A DNA stretch of 64,000 nt from Paracoccus sp. MBLB3053 (GTDB lineage Bacteria; Pseudomonadota; Alphaproteobacteria; Rhodobacterales; Rhodobacteraceae), in contig NZ_JAVQLW010000002.1 in NCBI RefSeq assembly GCF_031822435.1, positions 1-64,000 of the forward strand. The letters run 5' to 3'. The notes beneath the pieces are model-generated. The model saw only the letters and a list, made by a program, of their open reading frames with translations. It did not search any database and was not told where the DNA came from. This document shows, piece by piece, positions 53,261 through 62,402 of the stretch. Within the stretch, counting starts at the first letter, position 1, and each line of letters begins with the position of its first letter. Made by a program: the position numbers and the translations under genes.

Positions 53261-53560
53261 GGGCAACGCGTCGGTCACGGCGCCGACCCAGTCAGGTGGA
53301 GTTCGAAGAACATCGTGACACCTTTCACCAAAACCGGGATCACAAGCGTGCTAGGGTAGGGGGTGGCGGCGGTCCGTTTGCCGTGTCGTGCCGCGCTCAC
53401 GGCATCAGCCCGCGTGAATTCCACGACCAAGACTTCGCGAAAACGGCGGCACCACCGCGCCAGATTCCGGGCGCAGGCCCGCGGCCGTTCGGGCGAAGAC
53501 CTGTATGGGAAGGGCGTGAACCGCGTCATCCGGGCAGAAGGTGACGAGTACCTGGTTCCT
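53261..53560. other. Intergenic region, no gene recognised
   Basis: These 300 bases separate two convergent units (ABC exporter and DadA-like oxidase). A minus-strand frame of 106 codons (53275-53595) and plus-strand frames are open, but all are Arg/Pro/Ser-rich, which is typical of non-coding high-GC DNA. Confidence 0.5.
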
Positions 53561-54802
53561 TCACGCGGCAAAGCGACCAGCCGAATAGGCGGCAAGATCG
53601 GTTTGCGTGATCACCCCATCCAGCAGGCCTGCCAACAGTTCACCTGATGCAGGGGCGGTCATCAGGCCGTAATGCGAATGGCCAAAGGCTCCGTAAAGGC
53701 CGGGATGGTGGCCCAGGCTTCCAAGGACGGGAAGGCTGTCAGGGAATGACGGCCGATGTCCCATCCAGACTTTTCCCTCTCGCCGGTCGAGTTCGGGAAG
53801 CATGTCGCGCGCGGCCTGCAGCAGCCGTCCCTCCATCCGGGACGATGGAGGTGCCTCGAGCGGCCCGAACTCGGCCATCCCTGCGACGCGGATGCCCTGA
53901 GACATGGCACTGGCCACGACCTTGCGGTCCATGTCCATGACCGAATGTCCTAGCCCCACGCCGCTGTCAGGGAATTCGACATGGTAGCCCCGTTCGGCGA
54001 TCAGCGGCATTTTCAGGCCCAAGGGCGCAAGCAGTCGCGTCGACCACGCCCCGGCCGCGATAACGACGCGCGGAGTGAGAAAGTCATCCGACCCGGTGGC
54101 GACGCGCCAGCCATCTGCCTCGGGCGCGATGCGCAGCACCTCGCGCCGGAGGATCGTCCCGCCCTGCTTGCGCACCCGCTCGGCCAGGTGACGGCCGATC
54201 GCGGCGGGGGAGCGCGCCCTTGCCTGCCCGCGGATCACGATGGCGGCCCGGAACCGGGGCGATAGCGCCGGTTCAAGACGCAGCAGCTCGGCTTGGTCGA
54301 TGCGCTCGATCTCGGCGCCGCGGGCTACCCTTGTCCGGTATTCCAGGGCCTCGATCCGCGCCCGCGTCGGGTCGCGATAGGCATGCAGATACCAGCTGTC
54401 GGCAATCAGGTCTTCGCCCCCCGTTCCCGCAAGATGCTTGCGGAACAGGTCGATCGAAGGGCCGCAAAGCCGTGCCAGTGCCTCGACCGATCGTTGGAAT
54501 GAGCCGTCACTGGAATGGCGCAGGAAGCGCAGACCCCAGGGCGCCAGCCCGCGCAGCGCTGCGGGATGGATTGCCACCGGCGCCTGTGGTCCGAACAGCA
54601 GGCGCGGGATCGCGCGGGCGATACCGGGCACGGATTGCGGGATGAACGACCAGGGCGAGATCACCCCGGCATTTCCCGCCGAAGCGCCTTGCCCCGGCTG
54701 GTCACGCTCGACCAGACGGACACGGAAGCCGCGTGATTGCAGCGACAGCGCACAGCAAAGCGCGACGATCCCGCCCCCGACGATCAGAACTTCTTTCTCC
54801 AT
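53561..54802 (-). CDS. DadA-like D-amino acid dehydrogenase / FAD oxidoreductase
   Basis: A 413-residue DAO-family flavoprotein. The FAD motif is VLIVGGGIVALCCALSLQSR, then QGASAGNAGVISPWSFIPQ as in DadA-type D-amino acid dehydrogenases; the C-terminus has WMGHRPSFPDSLPVLGSLG and LYGAFGHSHYGLM. It should deaminate a D-amino acid or imino acid at the inner membrane face. It starts three bases after the TRAP permease stop, so uptake and oxidation of one substrate are linked. The exact amino acid is not evident. Confidence 0.85.
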   Translation of the reverse strand: MEKEVLIVGGGIVALCCALSLQSRGFRVRLVERDQPGQGASAGNAGVISPWSFIPQSVPGIARAIPRLLFGPQAPVAIHPAALRGLAPWGLRFLRHSSDGSFQRSVEALARLCGPSIDLFRKHLAGTGGEDLIADSWYLHAYRDPTRARIEALEYRTRVARGAEIERIDQAELLRLEPALSPRFRAAIVIRGQARARSPAAIGRHLAERVRKQGGTILRREVLRIAPEADGWRVATGSDDFLTPRVVIAAGAWSTRLLAPLGLKMPLIAERGYHVEFPDSGVGLGHSVMDMDRKVVASAMSQGIRVAGMAEFGPLEAPPSSRMEGRLLQAARDMLPELDRREGKVWMGHRPSFPDSLPVLGSLGHHPGLYGAFGHSHYGLMTAPASGELLAGLLDGVITQTDLAAYSAGRFAA

Positions 54803-54805
54803 GCG

Positions 54806-57013
54806 TCACCGGGCGTTCGCAATTGCCGCGCGACGCGGCGTCAGGACAAGCTGGTGCAGAAGAATCGGCGCGACCAGCGCCATTCCGATTGCGTTCGACT
54901 GCCAGGACGGGGCGACAAAGACGAGACCCGCGACCGCCAGGACGATCCGCGCCGGCCAGACCAGGGGCGTGCGCCAGTGGCCGACCACCGCTGCCGACAG
55001 GCTCAGGACCCCGGCAAGACACGAAGTCAGCGCCATGGCAAACGGTCCGGGCTGGAAGCCGCCATCCGAGACGATGAGCAGGACCGGCGCATAGACGAAG
55101 GCCATCGGCGCCAGGATCTTGCCCAGCCCCAGGCCGAAAGCCGCCATGCCGGTGCGGAACGGGTTGGCATTGGCGATCGCGGCGGCCGCATAGGCCGAGG
55201 TGCAGACCGGCGGCGTGATTTCCGACACGACGCCGTAATACAGGATGAACAGGTGGCTGGCGATGGGCGGTACGCCCAGTTGCGCCAGCGTCGGCTGCGC
55301 CACCGAGGCCAGCATGATGTAAAGCGCCGTGGTCGGGATGCCGGCGCCCATCAGGATACAGGCAATCGCGATCAGCACCAGCGAGATGAACAGCTGCAGA
55401 TCGGCCTGGGCGAACAGTTCGTAGCCCCCGAAGCCAAGAAGCCCATGCAGTTGGCCGGCCAGCGCGCTCGCGCCCTGGGTCACCATGAAGCCGAGGCGGA
55501 AGCCGATGCCGGTCGTGTTGATGACACCGACGACGATGCCGACTGCCGCCGAAGCCGCGCCGACGGCCAGCGCATAGGTCGTGGCAAGGGCCAGCGCGTC
55601 CACCATCTCGTTGGTGTTCATCGCCTTCTGCCGGTTAAGCGGGGCAATGAGTGCGCCCGCGATCATCAGCGCGGCGGCGAGCGTGGGGAAATCGCCCCCC
55701 GCAGATTTCCACAGGATGAAGGTGATGAAAAGCGCGGGCAATGCCAGGGTCGCGGGACGGGTCCAGCGCGACAGCGCGGTGATCATCGCAAGCGAAATCC
55801 CGCAGAACGCCGCAAGATAGGGGGTGAAGCCGCTGAACAGGACCACGAGCAGCCCCAGAAGCGGGATCATGTTGGCCCAGCCGGCGCGCCAGACCTCGCG
55901 CAGGCGGGGCATCTGGCTTTCCTCGACCGCCTTCAGGCCCAGCTTGCGAGCCATCAGGTGCACGACCGTCAGCACGCCGGCATAATGCATCATCGCGGGT
56001 ACGATCGCGGCAATAACGATGGTGGTATAGGGGATGCGAAGGAACTCGGCCATGATGAAGGCGGCAGCCCCCATGATCGGCGGGGTGATCTGGCCCCCAG
56101 CCGACGAGGCGGCCTCGACCCCGCCGGCGAAGTGCGCGGGATAGCCCAGCCGCTTCATGTTCGGGATCGTCAGCGAGCCGGTCGAGACGGTATTGGCCAC
56201 CGACGAACCCGAGATCATCCCGAAAAAGGCCGAGGACAGGACCGAGACCTTGGCCGGCCCGCCGGCATATCGCCCCGCCATCATGGTGGCATTGTCGATG
56301 AACAGCTGGCCCAACCCGGTCTTCTGCGCGATCACGCCGAAGAGGACGAAATGAAAGACCACCGTAGAGACGACCCAAAGCGTCACGCCGAAGATCCCTT
56401 CCTGCGGGAAATACATCGACGAGATGAAGGTCTTGAGCTTGACGCCGGGATGCTGCAGCAGGCCCGGGAAATGCGGACCCAGAAGCGCATAGGCGATGAA
56501 GACCGAGATGATCGCCGGCAGGACCCAGCCCAGCGTGCGCCGCGCCATGTCCAGGACCAGCACGATCAACGCTGCGCCCATCACCAGGTCATAGCCATTG
56601 GGATTGCCCATGCGGAAGGTCTGCGCCTCGATGCCGAGGGCCGGGATGCCCTTCCAGGCAAGGCCAAGGTAAAGCGAGGCAAGGACCCCGACCGTCATCA
56701 ACACAAGGTCTAGGATCGGAATGCCGCAGGGACGCAGCCGCCCCTGGCGTAACTCATAGGCGCGGGAGCCACGGAAAGCGGGAAACAGCGCGTAGATAAA
56801 GATGCACAGCCCGGCCAGGTGGATGCCCATATGCCAATGGTCCGCGGGCAGGCCAAATCCCGCCGTCAGGAAGTGATAGGTGGCATAGCCGATGGCCAGG
56901 ACGCGGATCGCGTGACTCGTCCCGCTCGGCAAGGCGCGCGTCGCAGCGCCCTCATCATACTTGCGCTCGATCGCTTCGAGCTCGGCCTGCGTCAGCGCGC
57001 GGACGTCATCCAT
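54806..57013 (-). CDS. Fused TRAP transporter permease (DctQ-DctM), TAXI type
   Basis: A 735-residue protein in which a small four-helix DctQ-like N-terminal part (about residues 30-190) is fused to a large DctM-like part. Features: FFGMISGSSVANTVSTGSLT, GGVEAASSAGGQITPPIMGA and ILMGAGIPTTALYIMLASV. Such fusions work with TAXI binding proteins, and one is encoded 60 bases upstream. It imports an organic anion or amino acid with Na+ or H+. Confidence 0.92.
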   Translation of the reverse strand: MDDVRALTQAELEAIERKYDEGAATRALPSGTSHAIRVLAIGYATYHFLTAGFGLPADHWHMGIHLAGLCIFIYALFPAFRGSRAYELRQGRLRPCGIPILDLVLMTVGVLASLYLGLAWKGIPALGIEAQTFRMGNPNGYDLVMGAALIVLVLDMARRTLGWVLPAIISVFIAYALLGPHFPGLLQHPGVKLKTFISSMYFPQEGIFGVTLWVVSTVVFHFVLFGVIAQKTGLGQLFIDNATMMAGRYAGGPAKVSVLSSAFFGMISGSSVANTVSTGSLTIPNMKRLGYPAHFAGGVEAASSAGGQITPPIMGAAAFIMAEFLRIPYTTIVIAAIVPAMMHYAGVLTVVHLMARKLGLKAVEESQMPRLREVWRAGWANMIPLLGLLVVLFSGFTPYLAAFCGISLAMITALSRWTRPATLALPALFITFILWKSAGGDFPTLAAALMIAGALIAPLNRQKAMNTNEMVDALALATTYALAVGAASAAVGIVVGVINTTGIGFRLGFMVTQGASALAGQLHGLLGFGGYELFAQADLQLFISLVLIAIACILMGAGIPTTALYIMLASVAQPTLAQLGVPPIASHLFILYYGVVSEITPPVCTSAYAAAAIANANPFRTGMAAFGLGLGKILAPMAFVYAPVLLIVSDGGFQPGPFAMALTSCLAGVLSLSAAVVGHWRTPLVWPARIVLAVAGLVFVAPSWQSNAIGMALVAPILLHQLVLTPRRAAIANAR

Positions 57014-57073
57014 TCGTCGAATTCCGTAGTTCAGCGTGGAAAGGCGGGGCCGGGCCAGACCGGCCCCCTCGGA

Positions 57074-58090
57074 TCACTTGATCAGGCCGATCTCGCGATA
57101 ATAACGCTCGGCGCCGGGATGCAGCGGCACGCCCAGCGTGTCGATCCCGGCTAGCGCGGTCTCGAGCCGGATCGCCTTGCCGGCGGCGTGACCATTGTCC
57201 AGGACCTTGCGGGTCGACTCGTTCCACAGCGCCTTGGTGACCTCGTAGACCATGTCATCGGACAGATCGGCCGAGACGATGAAGAGCGCGTTCACGGCCG
57301 GGGTCTCGACGGCGTAGTCAACGCCGGGATAGGTGCTGGCCGGGATCTCGTTCGGCAGGTAGCCGGGCACGAGCGTGCTGATCTTGTCGAGATCGTCCTG
57401 GGGAAAGCTGTAAAGCTCCATGCCCTTGGTCGAGGCGAGTTGAACCATGGCGGCGACAGGATAGCCTGCAGTGTAGAAATAGGCGTCAAGCTGGCCATCC
57501 GCGAGCCGCTCGGCAGATTGCGCCTGGTTCAGCTCGGCGCCCTTGATGTCGTCGCGGCCGATGCCGCGGCTTTCGAGGATCTTCAGCACCGCGACCTGCG
57601 TCCCCGAGCCCGGCTGGGCGATGCCGACGCGCATGCCCTTGAGTTCGTCAAGGCCGTGCAGCTCGTGACCCTTGGGCAGCACGAGATGCAGGAACTCGGG
57701 TGACAGGTTTGCGACGATGCGCAGCTTGTCATGCGGCTTGCCCTCGAATGTGCCGGTGCCCTTGTACATGGCGCTGGTGACGTCGGCCGACGCCATGCCG
57801 GCCTCAAGTTCGCCATTCTGGACGGCTGCGTTGTTGAAGACCGATGCCGTGGTCGCCTGGGCGATCGCGATCAGGCCGGGCACGCCGCAGGGGCCGCCCT
57901 TGTCGCAGGCGAGCGCACCCGGAGGCGCCGAAAGCGCGCTGGCCAGCGAACCGCCCAGGGCGAAATAGGTTCCGCCCGCCCCGCCGGTGCCGATCCGCAG
58001 GAAGCCCGGTTGCTCGGCCATTGCCGGCGCCGAGATCGCCGCATGGGCCAGAAAGGCCCCCAGCAGGAGCGAGAGTTTGCGATGATGCAT
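57074..58090 (-). CDS. TAXI-family TRAP substrate-binding protein
   Basis: A 338-residue periplasmic protein with signal peptide MHHRKLSLLLGAFLAHAAIS-APAMA. The mature N-terminus FLRIGTGGAGGTYFALGGSL is the TAXI hallmark, and GMRVGIAQPGSGTQVAVLKI and the C-terminal LHPGAERYYREIG also fit. TAXI proteins often bind glutamate or related anions, consistent with the downstream amino-acid oxidase gene, but the ligand is inferred. It is divergent from a LysR gene. Confidence 0.91.
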   Translation of the reverse strand: MHHRKLSLLLGAFLAHAAISAPAMAEQPGFLRIGTGGAGGTYFALGGSLASALSAPPGALACDKGGPCGVPGLIAIAQATTASVFNNAAVQNGELEAGMASADVTSAMYKGTGTFEGKPHDKLRIVANLSPEFLHLVLPKGHELHGLDELKGMRVGIAQPGSGTQVAVLKILESRGIGRDDIKGAELNQAQSAERLADGQLDAYFYTAGYPVAAMVQLASTKGMELYSFPQDDLDKISTLVPGYLPNEIPASTYPGVDYAVETPAVNALFIVSADLSDDMVYEVTKALWNESTRKVLDNGHAAGKAIRLETALAGIDTLGVPLHPGAERYYREIGLIK

Positions 58091-58149
58091 GTTGAAGATT
58101 CCCTGTTCGTTTCAGATTTTTTGTGCCGCCAGTAAAGCTGCCCTATTCA

Positions 58150-58195
58150 ATAAGGACAAATGACTTTAACTAAGCATTACGAAAGTTTTCCTTAT
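58150..58195. promoter_or_regulatory. Spaced inverted repeat in the TAXI / LysR divergent region
   Basis: ATAAGGA (58150-58156) and TCCTTAT (58189-58195) are perfect inverted arms 32 bases apart, in an AT-rich patch between the divergent genes; the second arm ends 10 bases before the LysR ATG. This spacing suits the two-site binding of a LysR tetramer. Confidence 0.4.
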
Positions 58196-58205
58196 GGGTT
58201 GAGCG

Positions 58206-59162
58206 ATGAACCTGATCCAGATGAACGTCTTTCGCGAAGTGATGCGTCACGGCTCGATCACCGCTGCGGCACAAGCCCTGGGCCGGACCCAGCCGGCTGT
58301 CAGCCTGATGCTGAAGCAACTTGAGGATGAGCTTGGCCTGCGCCTGTTCGAGCGGCGCGGTCGGCGGCTGGTGCCCGTTCCCGAGGCGGATTATCTTCTG
58401 GCCGAGGCAGACCAGATCCTCGACCGCATGGCCGGGCTGTCCCGGACGATGAAGGTGATGTCGGCGGGACGCAGCGGGTCGCTGCGCGTCGCGGCGATGC
58501 CGGGCCCTTCGGCGCATCTTTTCCCGCGCTTCCTGAGCGAGGCTCTCAAGGATCTGCCAGAGGTCGAGGTCTCGATCGCTTCGCGCAGTTCGCTGCAGAT
58601 CTACGAGATCGCCAGCCTGCAAAGCATTGATTTCGGATTTGCCGACCTCGCCTCCGAGCCCGACCACAACCGCCATTACACGCAGATGATCATTTCTGGA
58701 CGCTGCTTCTGCGCGCTGCCCCGGGGCCACCGCCTCGCAGAACGGGCCGAGATCGGGATCGCCGACCTGAACGGCGAACTGCTGGGCACGCTTCAACACG
58801 GGCATGTTCTGCACAGCGCCTTGCGGGACGCGTTCCAGCAGGCTGGGGTCCGCTTTCGTACTCTGATCGAAAGCCAGGCATTCCTGCCGCTTCTGCCCTT
58901 TGTCGCGAACCGCCAATGTATCGCGATCGTCGACCCGCTGACCGTTGCGACCGAACGCGAAATCGACGCGATGCGCGATCAGGTGGTCTTCCGGCCCCTG
59001 AAGGCGGCAACGCGCTATCACTATGCGATCGTCTCGCCCAGCCACCGCCCGTTGTCGCGTCTCGCCGGAAATCTGCGCGATCTGTGGCGGGACTACCTGC
59101 TTGCCGTGCTGGCCAAGATCGACGCCTGCCCGGAAGTCGAAGATGGAAGGAAGCCCGCCTGA
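58206..59162 (+). CDS. LysR-family regulator of the TRAP/DadA locus
   Basis: A 318-residue LysR-type regulator: HTH FREVMRHGSITAAAQALGRT then QPAVSLMLKQLEDELGLRLF, and a C-terminal effector domain (LRVAAMPGPSAHLFPRFL). GGGTTGAGCG precedes the ATG. Divergent transcription from the TAXI-TRAP-oxidase operon makes it the likely activator, with the transported amino acid or its keto acid as coinducer. Confidence 0.88.
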   Translation: MNLIQMNVFREVMRHGSITAAAQALGRTQPAVSLMLKQLEDELGLRLFERRGRRLVPVPEADYLLAEADQILDRMAGLSRTMKVMSAGRSGSLRVAAMPGPSAHLFPRFLSEALKDLPEVEVSIASRSSLQIYEIASLQSIDFGFADLASEPDHNRHYTQMIISGRCFCALPRGHRLAERAEIGIADLNGELLGTLQHGHVLHSALRDAFQQAGVRFRTLIESQAFLPLLPFVANRQCIAIVDPLTVATEREIDAMRDQVVFRPLKAATRYHYAIVSPSHRPLSRLAGNLRDLWRDYLLAVLAKIDACPEVEDGRKPA

Positions 59163-59189
59163 GGGCGTTGTTGCGAAAGTGCGGAAACG

Positions 59190-59470
59190 CTGCGCATTGC
59201 CAGCCAGCGCCGATATGCGCCGATCCGACCCTGCTTCCCGCGATAGATCCGGTTGTCGCGCAACTGGAAACCCTGAAGGTGCGGGTGCACCTTGGCCGCT
59301 GCCCGCATCGCCGTCGAACGTGCCCGTGCCAGCACGCATCGCCACACCTCGGCTTCCGGCATCCAGATCGCTGTCAACTCACCGGCCCGGTGGAACTGGG
59401 CCAGCATGACGGCCTCGCGGCGGGAGGTTTGTGCAAATGCGCAGCCCTGGTCAAGGCCGGGGCCATACAC
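59190..59470 (-). pseudogene. IS110-family transposase remnant
   Basis: The minus strand encodes RREAVMLAQFHRAGELTAIW, then a region ending HPHLQGFQLRDNRIY and AYRRWLA, matching the middle of IS110-type transposases (LAR-HRAGELT-VWVPD, L-GFLLRHGRIY, HRRWLA). Both the N-terminal DEDD part and the C-terminal Ser domain are missing and the frame runs into unrelated sequence. It fills most of the gap between the LysR and glycosyltransferase genes. Confidence 0.72.
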
Positions 59471-59483
59471 GTTGCATTGCGCT

Positions 59484-60749
59484 TCAGGTGCGATCATGCC
59501 GGCCCTCCAGCGCGCTGCCATACAGGTCGAGCAGGTGATCGACCCATTGCGCGGGAGTTGTGGACAGCTGGCCTGCCTCGTCCATGGCACGCAGGCTCAT
59601 GCGGCGAACTTCCTCGGCTGAAAGATCGTGCAAATCGGCGATGCACGCGGCAAACGCCACCACATCTCGGGTGTTGCAACTTTTGCCGATGCCCAGTCGT
59701 GTGATGCCCTCACTCAGAAAGGCTGTCTCGGCAATGATGACCGGCAGCCCACTTCGCGCGGCCTCGATCGCGACCAGTCCGAATGGTTCCGGATAGCGCG
59801 ACGGCATGAGCAATGCGCGTTTGGATGAGACGATTTCGGCCATTTCGTTGCGGGATTTCCAACCGGTAAAGAGGATGTCGGGGTTGGCAGCGGCAAGGGC
59901 TTCGCGCAGCGGGCCTTCGCCGACCACGGTCAGTTCGACATGGGCGCTCCGTGTGGCCGCAATCGCATCCTCGATACCCTTTTCCGCTTCGACCCTTCCG
60001 ATGAAGACAAAGCCGCGATTTTCTTCCGCACGCACGCGTTCTGATGTCAGCGGTGACGTGGGATTGGGCAAGGGGACCAGCAGATCACGATTGAGGCCCG
60101 CTTTTTCCAGGTAGGTGGTCATCTGCTCATGGATCATCACGACCCCGGCCCAAGGCACTTCCAACAAGCGTCGGTTCAATGTCGCCTGTCGCATCGCACG
60201 CCAGAGTTTCTGCGCGTAGGACCGCTTGTCACAGTTCGTGCCGAGGCATCCCACCGTCAATGGCGTCAAGCTGCAAGGGCGATTGCGGCGGTAATCCATG
60301 TAGCCGCCATTCGGACAGGCCAGGAAGAAATCATGTGCATGTATGAATGTCCGCTCTGCCACATTGCGAAGGGCATCGAATATCGCCGGTGAAAGGATCT
60401 TCGACCAGCCGTGCAAATGGTAGACGACACCGGGCGAATCGTTGGTCGCAATCCACCCTGCAAGCAGATCGCGTGCCGCCGGATTGTATATCCCGTGCGT
60501 CGCGGCCCGCAGTGGTGTCTCGGTCACCAAACCCCGTCCGCCCAACGCCACGATCTCGACACCGGCCGATGTCAGCTGCGCGCCGGTACCCTCATCCCCG
60601 GCCACGAACGTCACGGAAATGCCTCGCTCGACAAGAAGTTCGGCGGACAGAATGGCGAGGCCCGTCGCTCCTCCCCAAGCCGTGCTTGCGTCATTCACGA
60701 TGACGACCTTGTCGGGAATCGGTGCGCCTTGTTCCCGTTCAGGCTTCAA
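59484..60749 (-). CDS. Group 1 (GT4-type) glycosyltransferase
   Basis: A glycosyltransferase of about 421 residues. The N-terminal Rossmann half starts KVVIVNDASTAWGGATGLAI and contains FIHAHDFFLACPNGGYMDY with a Cys-containing loop (CSLTPLTVGCLGTNC). The C-terminal half has FVFIGRVEAEKGIEDAI, VVGEGPLREAL and the EX7E-type MPSRYPEPFGLVAIEAARSG. I place the start at TTG 60749 because GAAGG lies eight bases upstream; the frame is open to 60932 but that part looks non-coding. It stands alone next to an IS110 remnant, with no other polysaccharide genes nearby. Confidence 0.82.
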   Translation of the reverse strand: MKPEREQGAPIPDKVVIVNDASTAWGGATGLAILSAELLVERGISVTFVAGDEGTGAQLTSAGVEIVALGGRGLVTETPLRAATHGIYNPAARDLLAGWIATNDSPGVVYHLHGWSKILSPAIFDALRNVAERTFIHAHDFFLACPNGGYMDYRRNRPCSLTPLTVGCLGTNCDKRSYAQKLWRAMRQATLNRRLLEVPWAGVVMIHEQMTTYLEKAGLNRDLLVPLPNPTSPLTSERVRAEENRGFVFIGRVEAEKGIEDAIAATRSAHVELTVVGEGPLREALAAANPDILFTGWKSRNEMAEIVSSKRALLMPSRYPEPFGLVAIEAARSGLPVIIAETAFLSEGITRLGIGKSCNTRDVVAFAACIADLHDLSAEEVRRMSLRAMDEAGQLSTTPAQWVDHLLDLYGSALEGRHDRT

Positions 60750-61196
60750 TGAATCATCCTTCTGATCTCCACGAGGGTCGCGGGGGTCGCATGCATCAAA
60801 GCGCAGTCTCCCGATATCGGGCCCGAGGTCTCGGCGCGGACCTGACCGCACGGGCGCGACAACGGAAGACGACGCGCCATCTGATGGCACGACATCGGCG
60901 TCTGCTTTCAACGCCCGTGCAAGCCCAAGCACTGCAGCTACGCCTATTTCGTGAAGGCTAGGTCAACTTGGATCGTGTGTCTTCCAAATTAGCGCTGACG
61001 GCTTGCTGTGCGGCACCCGTCGCCGCGTCGCTTGGCAGCATTCATTCGCATAATTAGGCATTGCCAAAAGGGACGGCGGAGCCCGCGATCGCAAGACAGC
61101 AAACGTTGGACGTTTTCCAGAGCCTCGGGCCCGGCTACGAAATGGGCGATCGAGGCGCAGGTTGGCGACACACTGACCAATGGTGGCGGTCGCGCG
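60750..61196. other. Intergenic region, no gene recognised
   Basis: About 450 bases upstream of the glycosyltransferase. A minus-strand frame of 63 codons (60989-61180) contains a protein-like stretch (SIAHFVAGPEALENVQ) that I cannot place, possibly a mobile-element or gene fragment. Confidence 0.4.
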
Positions 61197-61865
61197 TCAC
61201 GCCTTCACCAGATCGGCAATCGCTTCGCCGACGGCGGTGGCGGATTGTGGGTTCTGACCGGTCACGAGGCGGCCATCCACAGCGATTTTTTCGGTCCAGT
61301 CGGGGCCGGGCTGCATCTCGGCCCCGAGTTCCGCAAGGCGCGAAGACAGCAGGAAGGGCACGACGTTTTCCAGCTCCACCGCGCGTTCCTCGTCATCGGT
61401 GAAGGCCGCGACCTTGCGACCCGCAACCAGCGGCCTTCCGTCCGAGAGTGTGACATTGGTCAGCGCGGCCGGGCCGTGGCAGACGGCGCCAACGACGCCA
61501 CCCTGTTCCCAGATGGCGCGCGTCATGTCGTTCACCGCCTGCGTCTTCGGGAAATCCCAGACCGCTCCATGGCCACCGGCGAAGAAGATCGCCGAGTAGT
61601 CGCCCGGGTTGACCTCTGCCAATTTTACGCTGGCCGCGATGCGGGCGCGGAAATCCGGATCGTTCCAGTAGCGGGCATTGGTCGCATCCTCCAGATCGAG
61701 CCCATCGACAGGAGGATCGCCGCCGTCGATCGAAGCGAAGGCCACCGGAAGCCCCTCGCGTTCGAAGACGGCGAGGGGGTGGGTAACTTCCGAAAGGTAA
61801 TAGCCGGTTGGGCCGTGTCCGGCCTTGTCTGCGTGCGAGGTCATGACGATCAGGATCGGTTTCAT
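61197..61865 (-). CDS. DJ-1/PfpI (Hsp31-like) family protein
   Basis: A 222-residue class I glutamine-amidotransferase-like protein. Nucleophile elbow GAVCHGPAAL places Cys129 next to His130; Glu26 in YYLSEVTHP completes the Hsp31/DJ-1 site; FFAGGHGAVWDF is also typical. Members act as glyoxalase III or deglycase-like stress proteins or chaperones. The ATG at 61865 is the only good start. Single gene, no obvious partner. Confidence 0.85.
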   Translation of the reverse strand: MKPILIVMTSHADKAGHGPTGYYLSEVTHPLAVFEREGLPVAFASIDGGDPPVDGLDLEDATNARYWNDPDFRARIAASVKLAEVNPGDYSAIFFAGGHGAVWDFPKTQAVNDMTRAIWEQGGVVGAVCHGPAALTNVTLSDGRPLVAGRKVAAFTDDEERAVELENVVPFLLSSRLAELGAEMQPGPDWTEKIAVDGRLVTGQNPQSATAVGEAIADLVKA

Positions 61866-62402
61866 GCGTGTCTCCGTGGTTTCGGGGTTAACGTCCCAAG
61901 CTGGTGCCTGTTCCAGCGAAGTCGTCCAGACCGTATAGGCGCGGGGACCTTTGCCGTAGAAGGTGGCGGGACCGGGTTGGCGAAAGGCCAGACGTGGCGC
62001 AGCCGTTCGATCAGCTGGGGATCTGGGCGTAGAACGCCGCGCCCAGAACGTCCACTGCCTGCTTGCAGGGTGCTTTCACTTCCGGTCTCGGCCCTGGGCG
62101 TCGGCGGAACAGGTCAGTTCGTGTCTGGTGCTCGAGGAGGATCCCGAAGGGCCTTCGACATAGTCCGTGCGCCAGCCGCCCCCTTCTTTGAACCGCAGGA
62201 CCCATATGATGTGAATGATGCTGGTGTGGAAATAGAGGCCCGTAGGCAGGCCACGTGACTGGGATCGACATGGGAGCCGGCAGAGCAGCTTGGGGGGCGC
62301 CATCCTTCGCTGGAGATGGAACGCCAAGATCAAGGCAAAATTCGACGCATCGACCGCCATGTATGTTCGTCTTGGGAACAAGCTTCCTTGTGTCGAGCCG
62401 GG
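61866..62402. other. Intergenic region with unexplained protein-like fragments
   Basis: A 537-base gap. Minus-strand frames at 62011-62271 and 62076-62381 contain stretches such as FHTSIIHIIWVLRFKEGGG and WRTDYVEGPSG that look like protein but belong to no family I know; the frames overlap and have no clear starts. Possibly debris of a lost gene. Confidence 0.4.

Noticed and set aside
53275..53595. 106-codon minus-strand frame between the ABC exporter and DadA-like genes
   Set aside because: No recognisable family, biased composition, and overlap with the 3' end of the oxidase gene.
54737..56713. 658-codon plus-strand open frame opposite the TRAP permease
   Set aside because: His/Arg/Asp/Gln-rich antisense shadow of a clear transporter gene; long antisense frames are expected at this GC content.
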